From assembly GCA_025927665.1 (NCBI GenBank), contig JAICKZ010000047.1:1-13473 (forward strand): a stretch of DNA of 13,473 nt. Reading direction: 5' to 3'. The notes below the pieces were generated by a model. The model saw nothing but the letters and a program-made list of their open reading frames with translations, was not told where the DNA came from and did no database searches. A program made the position numbers and the translations under genes. This document shows, in pieces, positions 7,790-13,473 of this stretch. How positions within the stretch are numbered: the stretch's first letter is position 1; each line of letters opens with the position of its first letter. The stretch is from Steroidobacteraceae bacterium. GTDB lineage: Bacteria; Pseudomonadota; Gammaproteobacteria; Steroidobacterales; Steroidobacteraceae.

Positions 7790-8284
7790 ATGAATCTATT
7801 CAACACTCACGTAGAAAATATTGGACAGGTCATTCAGTTATCTGTTGCGCCCGTGTTTCTGCTGGCAGGAGTGGGTCAGGCGCTAAATGTATTAGTAGGT
7901 CGATTGGTGCGCATTGTTGATCGGGCGCGATTAACCGAAGAGCAGCTGTTGACTGCGGTGGATACGCATGCAAAAGGACTACACCAGCGGTTATCTGTAT
8001 TGGCAAAGCGTGCGCGTCTAATTAGTCGTGCCATTGCACTGACGGTGTTATGCGCCGTGTTGGTACCTATTGTGATTGTCAGTTTATTTATCAGCGCGTT
8101 GTTGCAGATCAATCTGGAGTGGCCAATCGCCATCGTCTTTATTGTCGCACTGATCAGTCTTGCAGCAGGCTTATTGTATTTTCTGCGCGAGGTATTCGTT
8201 GCCACGGCAGTTTTGAGTATCGGCATTTCCAACATCAATGACGGAAGTACTCAGGACTTAAGTCACGTGGTGAAGAACTCCTGA
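7790..8284 (+). CDS. DUF2721 family membrane protein
   Basis: This 164-aa protein matches the DUF2721 family of small bacterial inner-membrane proteins of unknown function. The characteristic N-terminus is HVENIGQVIQLSVAPVFLLA, followed by a glycine-containing hydrophobic stretch and LVRIVDRARL. Three hydrophobic segments are visible at about 11-35, 81-105 and 111-132. A charged cytosolic-looking linker (about 40-80, rich in Arg, Lys and Glu) lies between the first two. The family begins near this point, so the ATG is credible despite a poor ribosome binding site. It is preceded by a 17-bp palindrome. It converges on the bTHX gene and shares a terminator hairpin with it. No function should be assigned. 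Confidence 0.82.
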   Translation: MNLFNTHVENIGQVIQLSVAPVFLLAGVGQALNVLVGRLVRIVDRARLTEEQLLTAVDTHAKGLHQRLSVLAKRARLISRAIALTVLCAVLVPIVIVSLFISALLQINLEWPIAIVFIVALISLAAGLLYFLREVFVATAVLSIGISNINDGSTQDLSHVVKNS

Positions 8285-8321
8285 ATGATGGCGCAGCTTA
8301 TGAGCAGTCAAATCCGATTTC

Positions 8322-8352
8322 AGCCGCTGCGCCAGTGTTTTCAGCAGCGGCT
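8322..8352. terminator. Terminator hairpin between convergent DUF2721 and bTHX genes
   Basis: The arms AGCCGCTGC (8322-8330) and GCAGCGGCT (8344-8352) make a perfect GC-rich 9-bp stem with a 13-base loop. On the plus strand it is followed by the T-rich CTTTTCTTCTTT, so it fits an intrinsic terminator for the DUF2721 transcript. On the minus strand it begins at the last base of the bTHX stop codon. There the following sequence is not T-rich, so termination in that direction is less certain. Confidence 0.65.
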
Positions 8353-8444
8353 CAGCTTTTCTTCTTTACTCGTCCAGGACGGGTTTTGCCGTAACTGTTA
8401 CGCCAGATTTTACCTTTGCGGGTTCTACGATCGCCTCTGCCCAT
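8352..8444 (-). CDS. Small ribosomal subunit protein bTHX (30S ribosomal protein THX)
   Basis: This 30-residue, very basic protein reads MGRGDRRTRKGKIW from its ATG, continues with RNSYGKTRPGR and ends in VKKKS. This matches the bTHX family pattern MGKGD-x-x-T-x-x-GKI-x-x-x-SYG-x-x-RP. In Thermus, bTHX (Thx) is a short peptide buried in the 30S head that stabilises RNA packing. Homologues occur in Bacteroidetes and several proteobacteria. The start is set by AGGAG on the minus strand (plus-strand CTCCT at 8451-8455), 6 bases before the ATG. An alternative upstream ATG 6 bases earlier is in another frame and gives no family similarity. About one third of residues are Lys or Arg, as expected for an rRNA-binding peptide. 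It is monocistronic, convergent with DUF2721 and divergent from the CheD-like gene. It is easy to miss because of its size. Confidence 0.9.
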   Translation of the reverse strand: MGRGDRRTRKGKIWRNSYGKTRPGRVKKKS

Positions 8445-8513
8445 GTCATGCTCCTAAAAATTGAAAACCAGATGATTGTTGAAGTACACGAATTACTCAA
8501 ACCGGGCGCGCAC

Positions 8514-8540
8514 TTTATAGCCAGTTGCATTCGGACGCAA
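8514..8540 (-). promoter_or_regulatory. Candidate promoter of the bTHX gene
   Basis: On the minus strand TATAAA (8514-8519) could be a -10 element, with TTGCGT (8535-8540) as a weak -35 at a short 15-base spacing. The sequence right after the -10 is GTGCGCGCCCGG, a very GC-rich discriminator. Such discriminators are typical of stable-RNA and ribosomal-protein promoters under stringent (ppGpp) control, so this suits a ribosomal gene. The assignment is an inference. Confidence 0.35.
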
Positions 8541-8547
8541 ATCAATC

Positions 8548-9018
8548 ATGACTGAACTGCTGATCCAACCCGAGGAATACCAAGTTGCCGATAGCCCCAC
8601 GGTACTGACGGTGCCCTTGTCTGCATCATTGGCAGTCTGTATTCATGATGATACTCAAGGTGCCGGAGGAGCATTACATCTGCGCTATTCAGCTTCGCAT
8701 AATGGTCGGCCCTCTGATCTCACGGATAATACGTTGAGTTCTAATTTGCTATTGCTGGATCGTTATTGCAAAGAGATGCGTGGCTTAGGTGCACGCAAAA
8801 CCAGTTGGCGCGTACGCATCGTCGGTCATGTGCCCATTAATGCGGGTATGGAAGCGCCCGTTGCCAGTGTGGTGGATTTGCTTAAGGCCTATTTTTCCGA
8901 TAATCGCTTACCAGTGGATTGCAAGGAGATCAAACGCGCTCATGGCATTTTACTGCGGATGGAAGCACACAGCGGCAAGATCGTGGTCAGCGATGCACCA
9001 TCGAGCTCATCGCCCTAA
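8548..9018 (+). CDS. CheD-like protein with the catalytic Cys replaced by Ser
   Basis: The 156-aa sequence aligns without gaps over its first 48 residues with CheD of Thermotoga maritima as I remember it (157 aa). CheD deamidates receptor glutamines in chemotaxis with the triad T21, C27, H44. Here T21 is kept in VLTVPLS, H44 is kept in GGALHLRY, and LAVCIHD keeps the fold-typical VAVC strand. Position 27, however, is Ser (LSASLAV instead of LGSCVAV). The later glycine motif GGAS is also lost (IVGHVPIN). The C-terminal part RLPVDCKEIKRAHGILLRME with a TGK-like SGKIVV matches the CheD ending AEDVGG...GRK...ETGKV. It is thus probably a CheD-fold protein without ordinary deamidase activity. No chemotaxis gene is nearby. 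The GNAT gene starts 12 bases downstream. There is no clear Shine-Dalgarno sequence; the start fits family length. Confidence 0.72.
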   Translation: MTELLIQPEEYQVADSPTVLTVPLSASLAVCIHDDTQGAGGALHLRYSASHNGRPSDLTDNTLSSNLLLLDRYCKEMRGLGARKTSWRVRIVGHVPINAGMEAPVASVVDLLKAYFSDNRLPVDCKEIKRAHGILLRMEAHSGKIVVSDAPSSSSP

Positions 9019-9030
9019 TCGGTAACGGCT

Positions 9031-9564
9031 GTGACGCCAGGCACTATCAGCCCGATCAAAACAATGGATGAAATTGATCAGGTGGTCGTGCTTGCAAAGC
9101 GTATCTGGACACGGCATTACGTTCCTCTTATTGGGCTGGCGCAAGTCGAGTACATGCTCGAACGTTTTCAAAGTTCTACCGCGATCAAGCGGCAGATTGA
9201 AGAAGGGCATGAGTATTTTTTGATTCGACCAGCTTCGACTGACAGCGATTTGAATAATTCATCCATTGCGAAAGCTATCGGGTACATGGATGTATTGAAA
9301 CAACCAGAAGCAAACAAGTTGTTCCTTAGCAAGTTATACGTTAACGATGACATGCGTAGCCATGGGTATGGCCGTCAACTGTTTAATCACGCCCTAGGTT
9401 TGGCACGACATCACAATCTTTCCATCTTGTGGCTTACCGTCTATAAATTCAATCCATCATTGCAGACTTACTTGCGATGGAATATGGTGAATACCGGCTC
9501 GATCGTGAAAGATATTGGCGATGGCTTTGTGATGGATGACTATCAACTCGAAATCGCAGTATGA
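9031..9564 (+). CDS. GNAT family N-acetyltransferase
   Basis: This 177-aa protein has the acetyl-CoA-binding motif of the GNAT superfamily: LSKLYVNDDMRSHGYGRQLF, in which R109-S-H-G-Y-G114 is the pyrophosphate loop. It is followed by a helix (ALGLARHHN), the beta strand ILWLTVYKFN, and a C-terminal YLRWNMVNTG region that matches the usual Y-x-x-x-GF position. The N-terminal segment TISPIKTMDEIDQVVVLAKR and the YVPLIG...YML stretch resemble the RimI-like/YP_ group acting on small molecules or protein N-termini. The substrate is not predictable. GTG at 9031 is preferred to the ATG at 9064 because the first beta strand of the fold begins at GTISPIKT, upstream of the later codon. The gene lies 12 bases after the CheD-like gene and 28 bases before the next gene, so the three are probably co-transcribed. 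Confidence 0.85.
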   Translation: MTPGTISPIKTMDEIDQVVVLAKRIWTRHYVPLIGLAQVEYMLERFQSSTAIKRQIEEGHEYFLIRPASTDSDLNNSSIAKAIGYMDVLKQPEANKLFLSKLYVNDDMRSHGYGRQLFNHALGLARHHNLSILWLTVYKFNPSLQTYLRWNMVNTGSIVKDIGDGFVMDDYQLEIAV

Positions 9565-9592
9565 GCGTAACTAATCATCGTGGAGTTGAAGC

Positions 9593-9913
9593 ATGAATTT
9601 TAGATTCGCTTCTCACAGTATTCGCATTCGCATCAGCGATGATGAATTTTCACAACTTCGCAGTAGCAAAACATTGTCGCTCGAAGTGGCACTGCCTGGA
9701 CATCACATCTTCAAAGCAAGAGTAAGTATCGCGGCGGATAGTGATTGGCATTTTGATAGTGATCCAACAGGTATGTGGATTAGTGTACCGCGTGCAGAGA
9801 TAGACGCATTGGCGGATGGTTTGCCCAGCAAAGAAGGTATTGAACATTCGTTTGAGACTTTCAAAGAAAATTTGTTAATTTCGTTGGAAGTGGATGTAAA
9901 AAAACGCACTTGA
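9593..9913 (+). CDS. Small conserved protein, resembles DUF7009
   Basis: This is a 106-aa acidic soluble protein with no signal peptide or membrane segment. Its start, MNFRFASHSIRIRISDDEFS, resembles small uncharacterised proteins (DUF7009 type) that open with K-x-R-x-x-x-NSIR-x-R-x-x-x-x-E. The middle GMWISVPRAEIDAL and the C-terminal HSFETFKENLLISLEVD give alternating strand-like segments. I recognise no catalytic motif, and the family call is from memory of the pattern. A good ribosome binding site (GGAG at 9582-9585, 7 bases before the ATG) supports the start. It is the last gene of the CheD-like/GNAT cluster, with 28 bases between it and the GNAT gene. Function unknown. Confidence 0.6.
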   Translation: MNFRFASHSIRIRISDDEFSQLRSSKTLSLEVALPGHHIFKARVSIAADSDWHFDSDPTGMWISVPRAEIDALADGLPSKEGIEHSFETFKENLLISLEVDVKKRT

Positions 9914-9985
9914 TTATTATTTAAATCCTTTGCATCTAGCCTCACTTAGTTTGTTTTTGCTGATCTGCTTATTGCGAATAAATCA

Positions 9986-10014
9986 TTGCCGTGATCGTTC
10001 GTCTTCTATATAAA
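9986..10014 (+). promoter_or_regulatory. Candidate sigma-70 promoter of the TPS locus
   Basis: TTGCCG (9986-9991) and TATAAA (10009-10014) are separated by exactly 17 bases, matching 4 of 6 and 5 of 6 consensus positions. Transcription would start near 10021 and leave an untranslated leader of about 175 bases before the TpsB ATG. The surrounding gap is AT-rich and holds no other gene. Confidence 0.45.
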
Positions 10015-10066
10015 TATGAATAGATGAGGACTTTCAATTGTCGATGTAAACGTGATTGGAGTTATT

Positions 10067-10095
10067 ATGTTTAAGTAAAGGCTGATTTTCTTTAC
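10067..10095 (+). promoter_or_regulatory. Leader with three-codon minigene and hairpin
   Basis: A Shine-Dalgarno-like TTGGAG (10056-10061) stands 5 bases before ATG-TTT-AAG-TAA (10067-10078), a three-codon minigene. A small hairpin with arms GTAAAG (10075-10080) and CTTTAC (10090-10095) starts in its last sense codon and overlaps its stop. It could modulate translation or mRNA decay of the TPS transcript, or it could be a degraded gene start. Function is speculative. Confidence 0.25.
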
Positions 10096-10197
10096 CTTAG
10101 CAGAATACTCAAGCAAATAAAGTTTCTGTCGTCGTCACCACTGTTGTAAAATCTGGACTTAACAGTGAGTAGATGGTGGAGTGCAGGGGATGGAGTT

Positions 10198-10770
10198 ATG
10201 GGTGTGGATATAAGGATAAAACGGAAAATTTGTCATCGCCTATTCGGTGGTGCGCTCTGCGCCTTATTGTTCATTTCAACTGCCTTTGCTCAAGTGTTTC
10301 CCGAGCAAGTGCAGCGTGAGCATGAACAAAGGCTTAAAGAACAACAAAACCGTGATGATGATCGAATGCGGCATGATCAATCAGCTCATGATGTGTTTCT
10401 GCAACCATCGCAAGCAAAGACTTCTTCGGTTAAATCTGCAACTCCTGATGTGCCCTGTGTGAATGTTAAAAGCATTTCTGTATCGGGCGTCACGGTGTTT
10501 GATTATCAGCTAATCAACAACATCACCAGTTTATATAGCAGCAGGTGCCTTCATCTTGAGGATGTTAATCATCTGGCAGCTGATCTAAGTAATCTATATT
10601 TAATCAAAGGCTATATCACCAGTCGTGCCTCTGTGCAGCCACAAAAAATAGACAAAGGCTCATTAGAGGTACTCGTTATCGAAGGTGAGATTGAGTCGTT
10701 GCAATCAATTCCGCATTTTATGACGGCCCATCAATATGAACTGACTGCCGCAATGCAGATGAATTTCTAA
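10198..10770 (+). CDS. Truncated TpsB (FhaC/ShlB/CdiB family): signal peptide and POTRA only
   Basis: TpsB proteins are outer-membrane 16-strand barrels that export a TpsA partner. Normal length is about 550-600 residues; this frame has 190. Visible parts in order are a signal peptide ending at AFA (29-31), a charged H1-like helix rich in Gln, Glu and Arg (33-62), a linker, and one POTRA domain (about 87-167). The POTRA domain carries the family Cys pair C87 and C117, SRCLHLEDVNHL, then YLIKGYITSRA and LEVLVIEGEIESL. It stops at AMQMNF, just where the barrel-entry segment (LNLRD, EQ-x-LDQ-x-NRL) would begin. Only 53 bases remain before TpsA and they encode no barrel, so this is a deletion, not a nearby frameshift. 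ATG 10198 has GGGGA at 10186-10190. A GTG at 10165 would add 11 residues unlike a signal peptide. It may be a remnant. Confidence 0.75.
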   Translation: MGVDIRIKRKICHRLFGGALCALLFISTAFAQVFPEQVQREHEQRLKEQQNRDDDRMRHDQSAHDVFLQPSQAKTSSVKSATPDVPCVNVKSISVSGVTVFDYQLINNITSLYSSRCLHLEDVNHLAADLSNLYLIKGYITSRASVQPQKIDKGSLEVLVIEGEIESLQSIPHFMTAHQYELTAAMQMNF

Positions 10771-10823
10771 GTGTGTTGTCGCTCGTATTGATTATTTAAA
10801 TTGCTCTTAACGGAACAGAAGAT

Positions 10824-13473
10824 ATGAAACTTCTAATTAAACGCATTGTGGCGATTTATACCTTGACCTGCTTTCTTGCCAACGTATTGTTGGCGCATCA
10901 GGTAATACGCCAAACAGGTATTAATGCGCCGACCGCTAATAGTCTGTCATCAGCTAGTACTGGCAGTGCATCGAACCCAGCATTAAAGCAATCAATGAAT
11001 GGCACCACGGTTGTTGATATTGCAACTCCTTCGGCAAAGGGTATTTCAAGTAACAATTGGAATGAATTCAATGTGGGTCCGGATGGCATTATTTTCAACA
11101 ACAGTGCCGCGCCAGTGCTGACTCAACTTGGTGGTTGGACAGATGGTAATCGGCGCCTTGCAGGGGGTGAAGCATCAATCATTCTGAATCAAGTGGTGGG
11201 TGGTAATCGTTCATCGTTGATGGGACAAGTGGAAATTGCCGGTAAGTCAGCCGAATTCATTCTCGCGAACCCCAATGGTATTACTTGTAATGGATGCGGA
11301 TTTATCAATACGCCCAGTGTAAGTTTGATCACAGGCCAGTCACGCCTGGGAACAAATGGTGATCTGTTATTCGATATCAATGGTGGTGATGTATTGATTG
11401 ACGGCAAGGGATTGAACGCTGCAAATATTAGTCGTTTCGATATCGTGTCGCGTTATGCGCAAATCAATGCAAATATTTTTGCAAACAACCTTAATATTAT
11501 CAATGGCAGCAACGAATACAACTACAACAGTAAATCCGTTACTGTGAATTCCACGACGAACCCGAACGATATGCAGTTTGCACTCAACACCACGGCGTTG
11601 GGTGCGATGTATGGCAACAGTATCAGACTGATTGGTACTGAAAAAGGTTTGGGTATCAATCTACAGGGAGTGGTGCAATCTACCAATGATTTGGAAATCA
11701 CTGCGGACGGCGATCTGCAACTTCGGCATGTGTTGGCGAACAATCAGCTTGGCCTACATTCATTATCGGATAACGTTAATGCACAAGAATTGATCTATGC
11801 AAAGACGGTGGATTTAAAGGCAGGTAACAATATCATTGTTAATGGGCTGCTCGCTGCCAGCGATCAGATCTACTTGACCGCAAATCGCATCGATCAACAA
11901 GGTAGTCTGTATGCCGGTTTGGATACGGACAATACACTCAATAGTACTGGCGGGCTATCCATCAATGCCAATGACGTGAATAACGCCGGTGAGTTTTATA
12001 TAGGTGGTTCACTGCTTGGCAATCCTTTCAATCTTGTCAACAACGGAACAATGTTGTTCAAAAGTGCTGAGGCACTCAATTTACAACAGATCGATAATCA
12101 GAAAACTATTCGTCTTCAGGCAAACAATGTGAGTCTTCAAGCAAATGCTGTTAATAACAGTGGCGAGATGCTGCATGAAGGAAATGGGTTATTGAAAATA
12201 CAACTTGCTGGAAACTTGAATAACTCGGGTGTACTCGGCAGTAATGGTTCATTGGAGATGCACGCCATTGAGGCAAGTAACCAAGGTCAAATCATTGCTA
12301 ATGACACGCAGCTGTCACTCGATACTTTTAATAATAGTGGTGGCAGTTGGCAGAGTCGACAGTTAGTGCTTGATGCCAATCATTTTAATAATACCGGTGG
12401 ACAGTTACTGACACTGGGTGATGAATCAAGCGATTCCCGTCTACATATTGCGCAGGAATTCAATAATCGATCCGGGGTTATCTACGGCGATGCTGGTAGC
12501 TACACGTTGAACGCTGCGAATATCGACAACGGCCAAGGCACACTGATCATCAATGATGCCACGCAAGCGATCATTAATGTCACAGGTCAGTTTGATAATA
12601 GCGGTGGCGCACTTCAAGCAAATAATCTGACATTGCATAGCAATGCATTCAATAACACTACTGGTAAGTGGTTGAACAAAGCGTTGAGCGCCGATGTAAC
12701 AACGCTTAATAACACCAATGGATTTATTCAGTCAGGCGAATTGAAAATAACTGGACAATCTCTGGATAACAATGCCGGTATTTTATTGTCTACCGGCACG
12801 CAGCGTTCAATACTGGATCTGGGCTTTTCGCAACAAATTGATAATCACAACAATGCGGTTATCCGTCAATTGAATGGCGATGTACATGTGACCACAACGC
12901 AATTCAGCAATCAATCGGGTGTGGTTGATGCAGGCCAGAACGGCAGTATTGAGATTAACGCGGACACATTGCTCAACAGCAGTGGTGCTATTAATGCGTA
13001 CGATGCAGTAAATATTTTTGCAAACTCTCTCGTTAATAACGCAGGTTATCTGGCGGCGAAGCAGATGAATGTAGATGCTTCTGGCGATATCACCAATGCG
13101 GGTGGTGTTATTCAAGGTGCATTGCAACTACATGCGAATAATCTGAACAACAATGGTGGTTCTCTATTGTTCAGTAATAGCTCAACGCTGACGCTTGCAG
13201 GTGATCTGCAGAACACACTTGGTGCGATTGCAACAACACAAGATGCGTTGGTTGACAAGGTGTTGATTAGTGCAAACAAGATCGACAATAGCGGCGAAAT
13301 GGCATTCTCAGCGAATCAGGTATCGCTGAGCGCGGTGGGCCAATTGAATAATATTGGAAAGTTGCAAGCGAGCAATACATTGACGGTTAAAGCCGGAGAA
13401 TTATTTAACGATGGTGGCTACATCCAGTCCAACGACTTGCAAGCTACTGCAAATTCCATTATCCACGACATTA
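10824..13473 (+). CDS. TpsA exoprotein, filamentous hemagglutinin/CdiA-like (5' part, open at window end)
   Basis: An open frame of 883 codons runs from ATG 10824 to the last base with no stop. The protein begins with a signal peptide (KLLIKRIVAIYTLTCFLANV, cleavage near 24). A TPS secretion domain follows: SNNWNEFNV at about 75-83, ILNQVVGGNRSSLMGQVEI, the signature NPNGI at 149-153, and the cysteine pair CNGC (C155, C158) with GFINTP, which is common in FhaB/CdiA-type TPS domains. Next come SRFDIVSRYAQINANI and LGAMYGNSIRLIGTEKG. From about residue 290 the protein is an Asn/Ser/Gly-rich repeat region of roughly 20-residue units with recurring NNSG, NNTGG and NNNGG turns, which fold as a right-handed beta-helix. 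Such proteins are adhesins, hemolysins or contact-dependent inhibition toxins carriers. The deciding C-terminus is outside the window. The partner TpsB just upstream is truncated. The ribosome binding site is weak (GGAACAGAAG). Confidence 0.92.
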   Translation, partial: MKLLIKRIVAIYTLTCFLANVLLAHQVIRQTGINAPTANSLSSASTGSASNPALKQSMNGTTVVDIATPSAKGISSNNWNEFNVGPDGIIFNNSAAPVLTQLGGWTDGNRRLAGGEASIILNQVVGGNRSSLMGQVEIAGKSAEFILANPNGITCNGCGFINTPSVSLITGQSRLGTNGDLLFDINGGDVLIDGKGLNAANISRFDIVSRYAQINANIFANNLNIINGSNEYNYNSKSVTVNSTTNPNDMQFALNTTALGAMYGNSIRLIGTEKGLGINLQGVVQSTNDLEITADGDLQLRHVLANNQLGLHSLSDNVNAQELIYAKTVDLKAGNNIIVNGLLAASDQIYLTANRIDQQGSLYAGLDTDNTLNSTGGLSINANDVNNAGEFYIGGSLLGNPFNLVNNGTMLFKSAEALNLQQIDNQKTIRLQANNVSLQANAVNNSGEMLHEGNGLLKIQLAGNLNNSGVLGSNGSLEMHAIEASNQGQIIANDTQLSLDTFNNSGGSWQSRQLVLDANHFNNTGGQLLTLGDESSDSRLHIAQEFNNRSGVIYGDAGSYTLNAANIDNGQGTLIINDATQAIINVTGQFDNSGGALQANNLTLHSNAFNNTTGKWLNKALSADVTTLNNTNGFIQSGELKITGQSLDNNAGILLSTGTQRSILDLGFSQQIDNHNNAVIRQLNGDVHVTTTQFSNQSGVVDAGQNGSIEINADTLLNSSGAINAYDAVNIFANSLVNNAGYLAAKQMNVDASGDITNAGGVIQGALQLHANNLNNNGGSLLFSNSSTLTLAGDLQNTLGAIATTQDALVDKVLISANKIDNSGEMAFSANQVSLSAVGQLNNIGKLQASNTLTVKAGELFNDGGYIQSNDLQATANSIIHDI

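Noticed and set aside
10771..10823. Frameshifted continuation of TpsB after its stop
   Set aside because: The 53 bases before the TpsA start contain no barrel-like reading in any frame, so a simple frameshift does not explain the truncation.
12441..13127. Minus-strand open frames within TpsA that could be immunity or regulatory genes
   Set aside because: They lie opposite a continuous TpsA frame with good repeat structure and have no recognisable features.
11700..13473. Possible CRISPR or tandem DNA repeats in the TpsA repeat region
   Set aside because: The recurrence of NNSG-like turns is at protein level. The DNA units vary in length and sequence and do not form identical spaced repeats.

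Overview
The window looks like a stretch of chromosome from a Gram-negative proteobacterium with moderate G+C. The evidence is an RND efflux pump with a lipoprotein adaptor, a two-partner secretion (TPS) locus and a tiny bTHX ribosomal protein. The combination of DUF1501, DUF2721, a CheD-like protein and bTHX reminds me most of Betaproteobacteria (Burkholderiales/Oxalobacteraceae type). That placement is an impression from gene content, not a proven assignment.

Layout. (1) 1-345: 3' end of a DUF1501 gene cut by the window edge. (2) 392-1294 (-): a LysR-type regulator interrupted by one in-frame TAA. It diverges from an operon of an FMN-dependent azoreductase/quinone reductase (1392-2012) and a 3-hydroxyisobutyrate-dehydrogenase-like oxidoreductase (2049-2924). 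The divergent spacer carries two near-identical 13-bp boxes of T-N11-A form. (3) 3243-7636: an RND efflux operon of adaptor lipoprotein and 1065-aa inner-membrane permease. No outer-membrane channel gene is present. (4) 7790-9913: small conserved genes. These are a DUF2721 membrane protein, the 30-aa ribosomal protein bTHX on the minus strand (8352-8444), a CheD-like protein whose catalytic cysteine is replaced by serine, a GNAT acetyltransferase, and a small protein resembling DUF7009. (5) 9986-13473: a TPS locus with a plausible sigma-70 promoter, a long leader, a TpsB protein that stops right after its POTRA domain, and a large TpsA exoprotein (10824 to the window end) that stays open without a stop for 883 codons.

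How the parts relate. The broken LysR gene and the oxidoreductase pair form a classic divergent regulator/target arrangement, but the regulator has lost its effector domain unless the stop is suppressed or is a sequencing error. The RND adaptor and permease would work with a TolC-type channel encoded elsewhere. In the TPS locus the passenger has an intact signal peptide and secretion domain, but its dedicated outer-membrane pore has no beta-barrel. The exoprotein is therefore either stranded, served by another TpsB, or exported in an unrecognised way. Its C-terminus, where a contact-dependent-inhibition-type toxin would lie, is outside the window.

The observations most worth a second look are the POTRA-only TpsB beside an apparently intact TpsA, the CheD homologue with Ser in place of the catalytic Cys, and the single nonsense codon in LysR together with its paired operator-like boxes.
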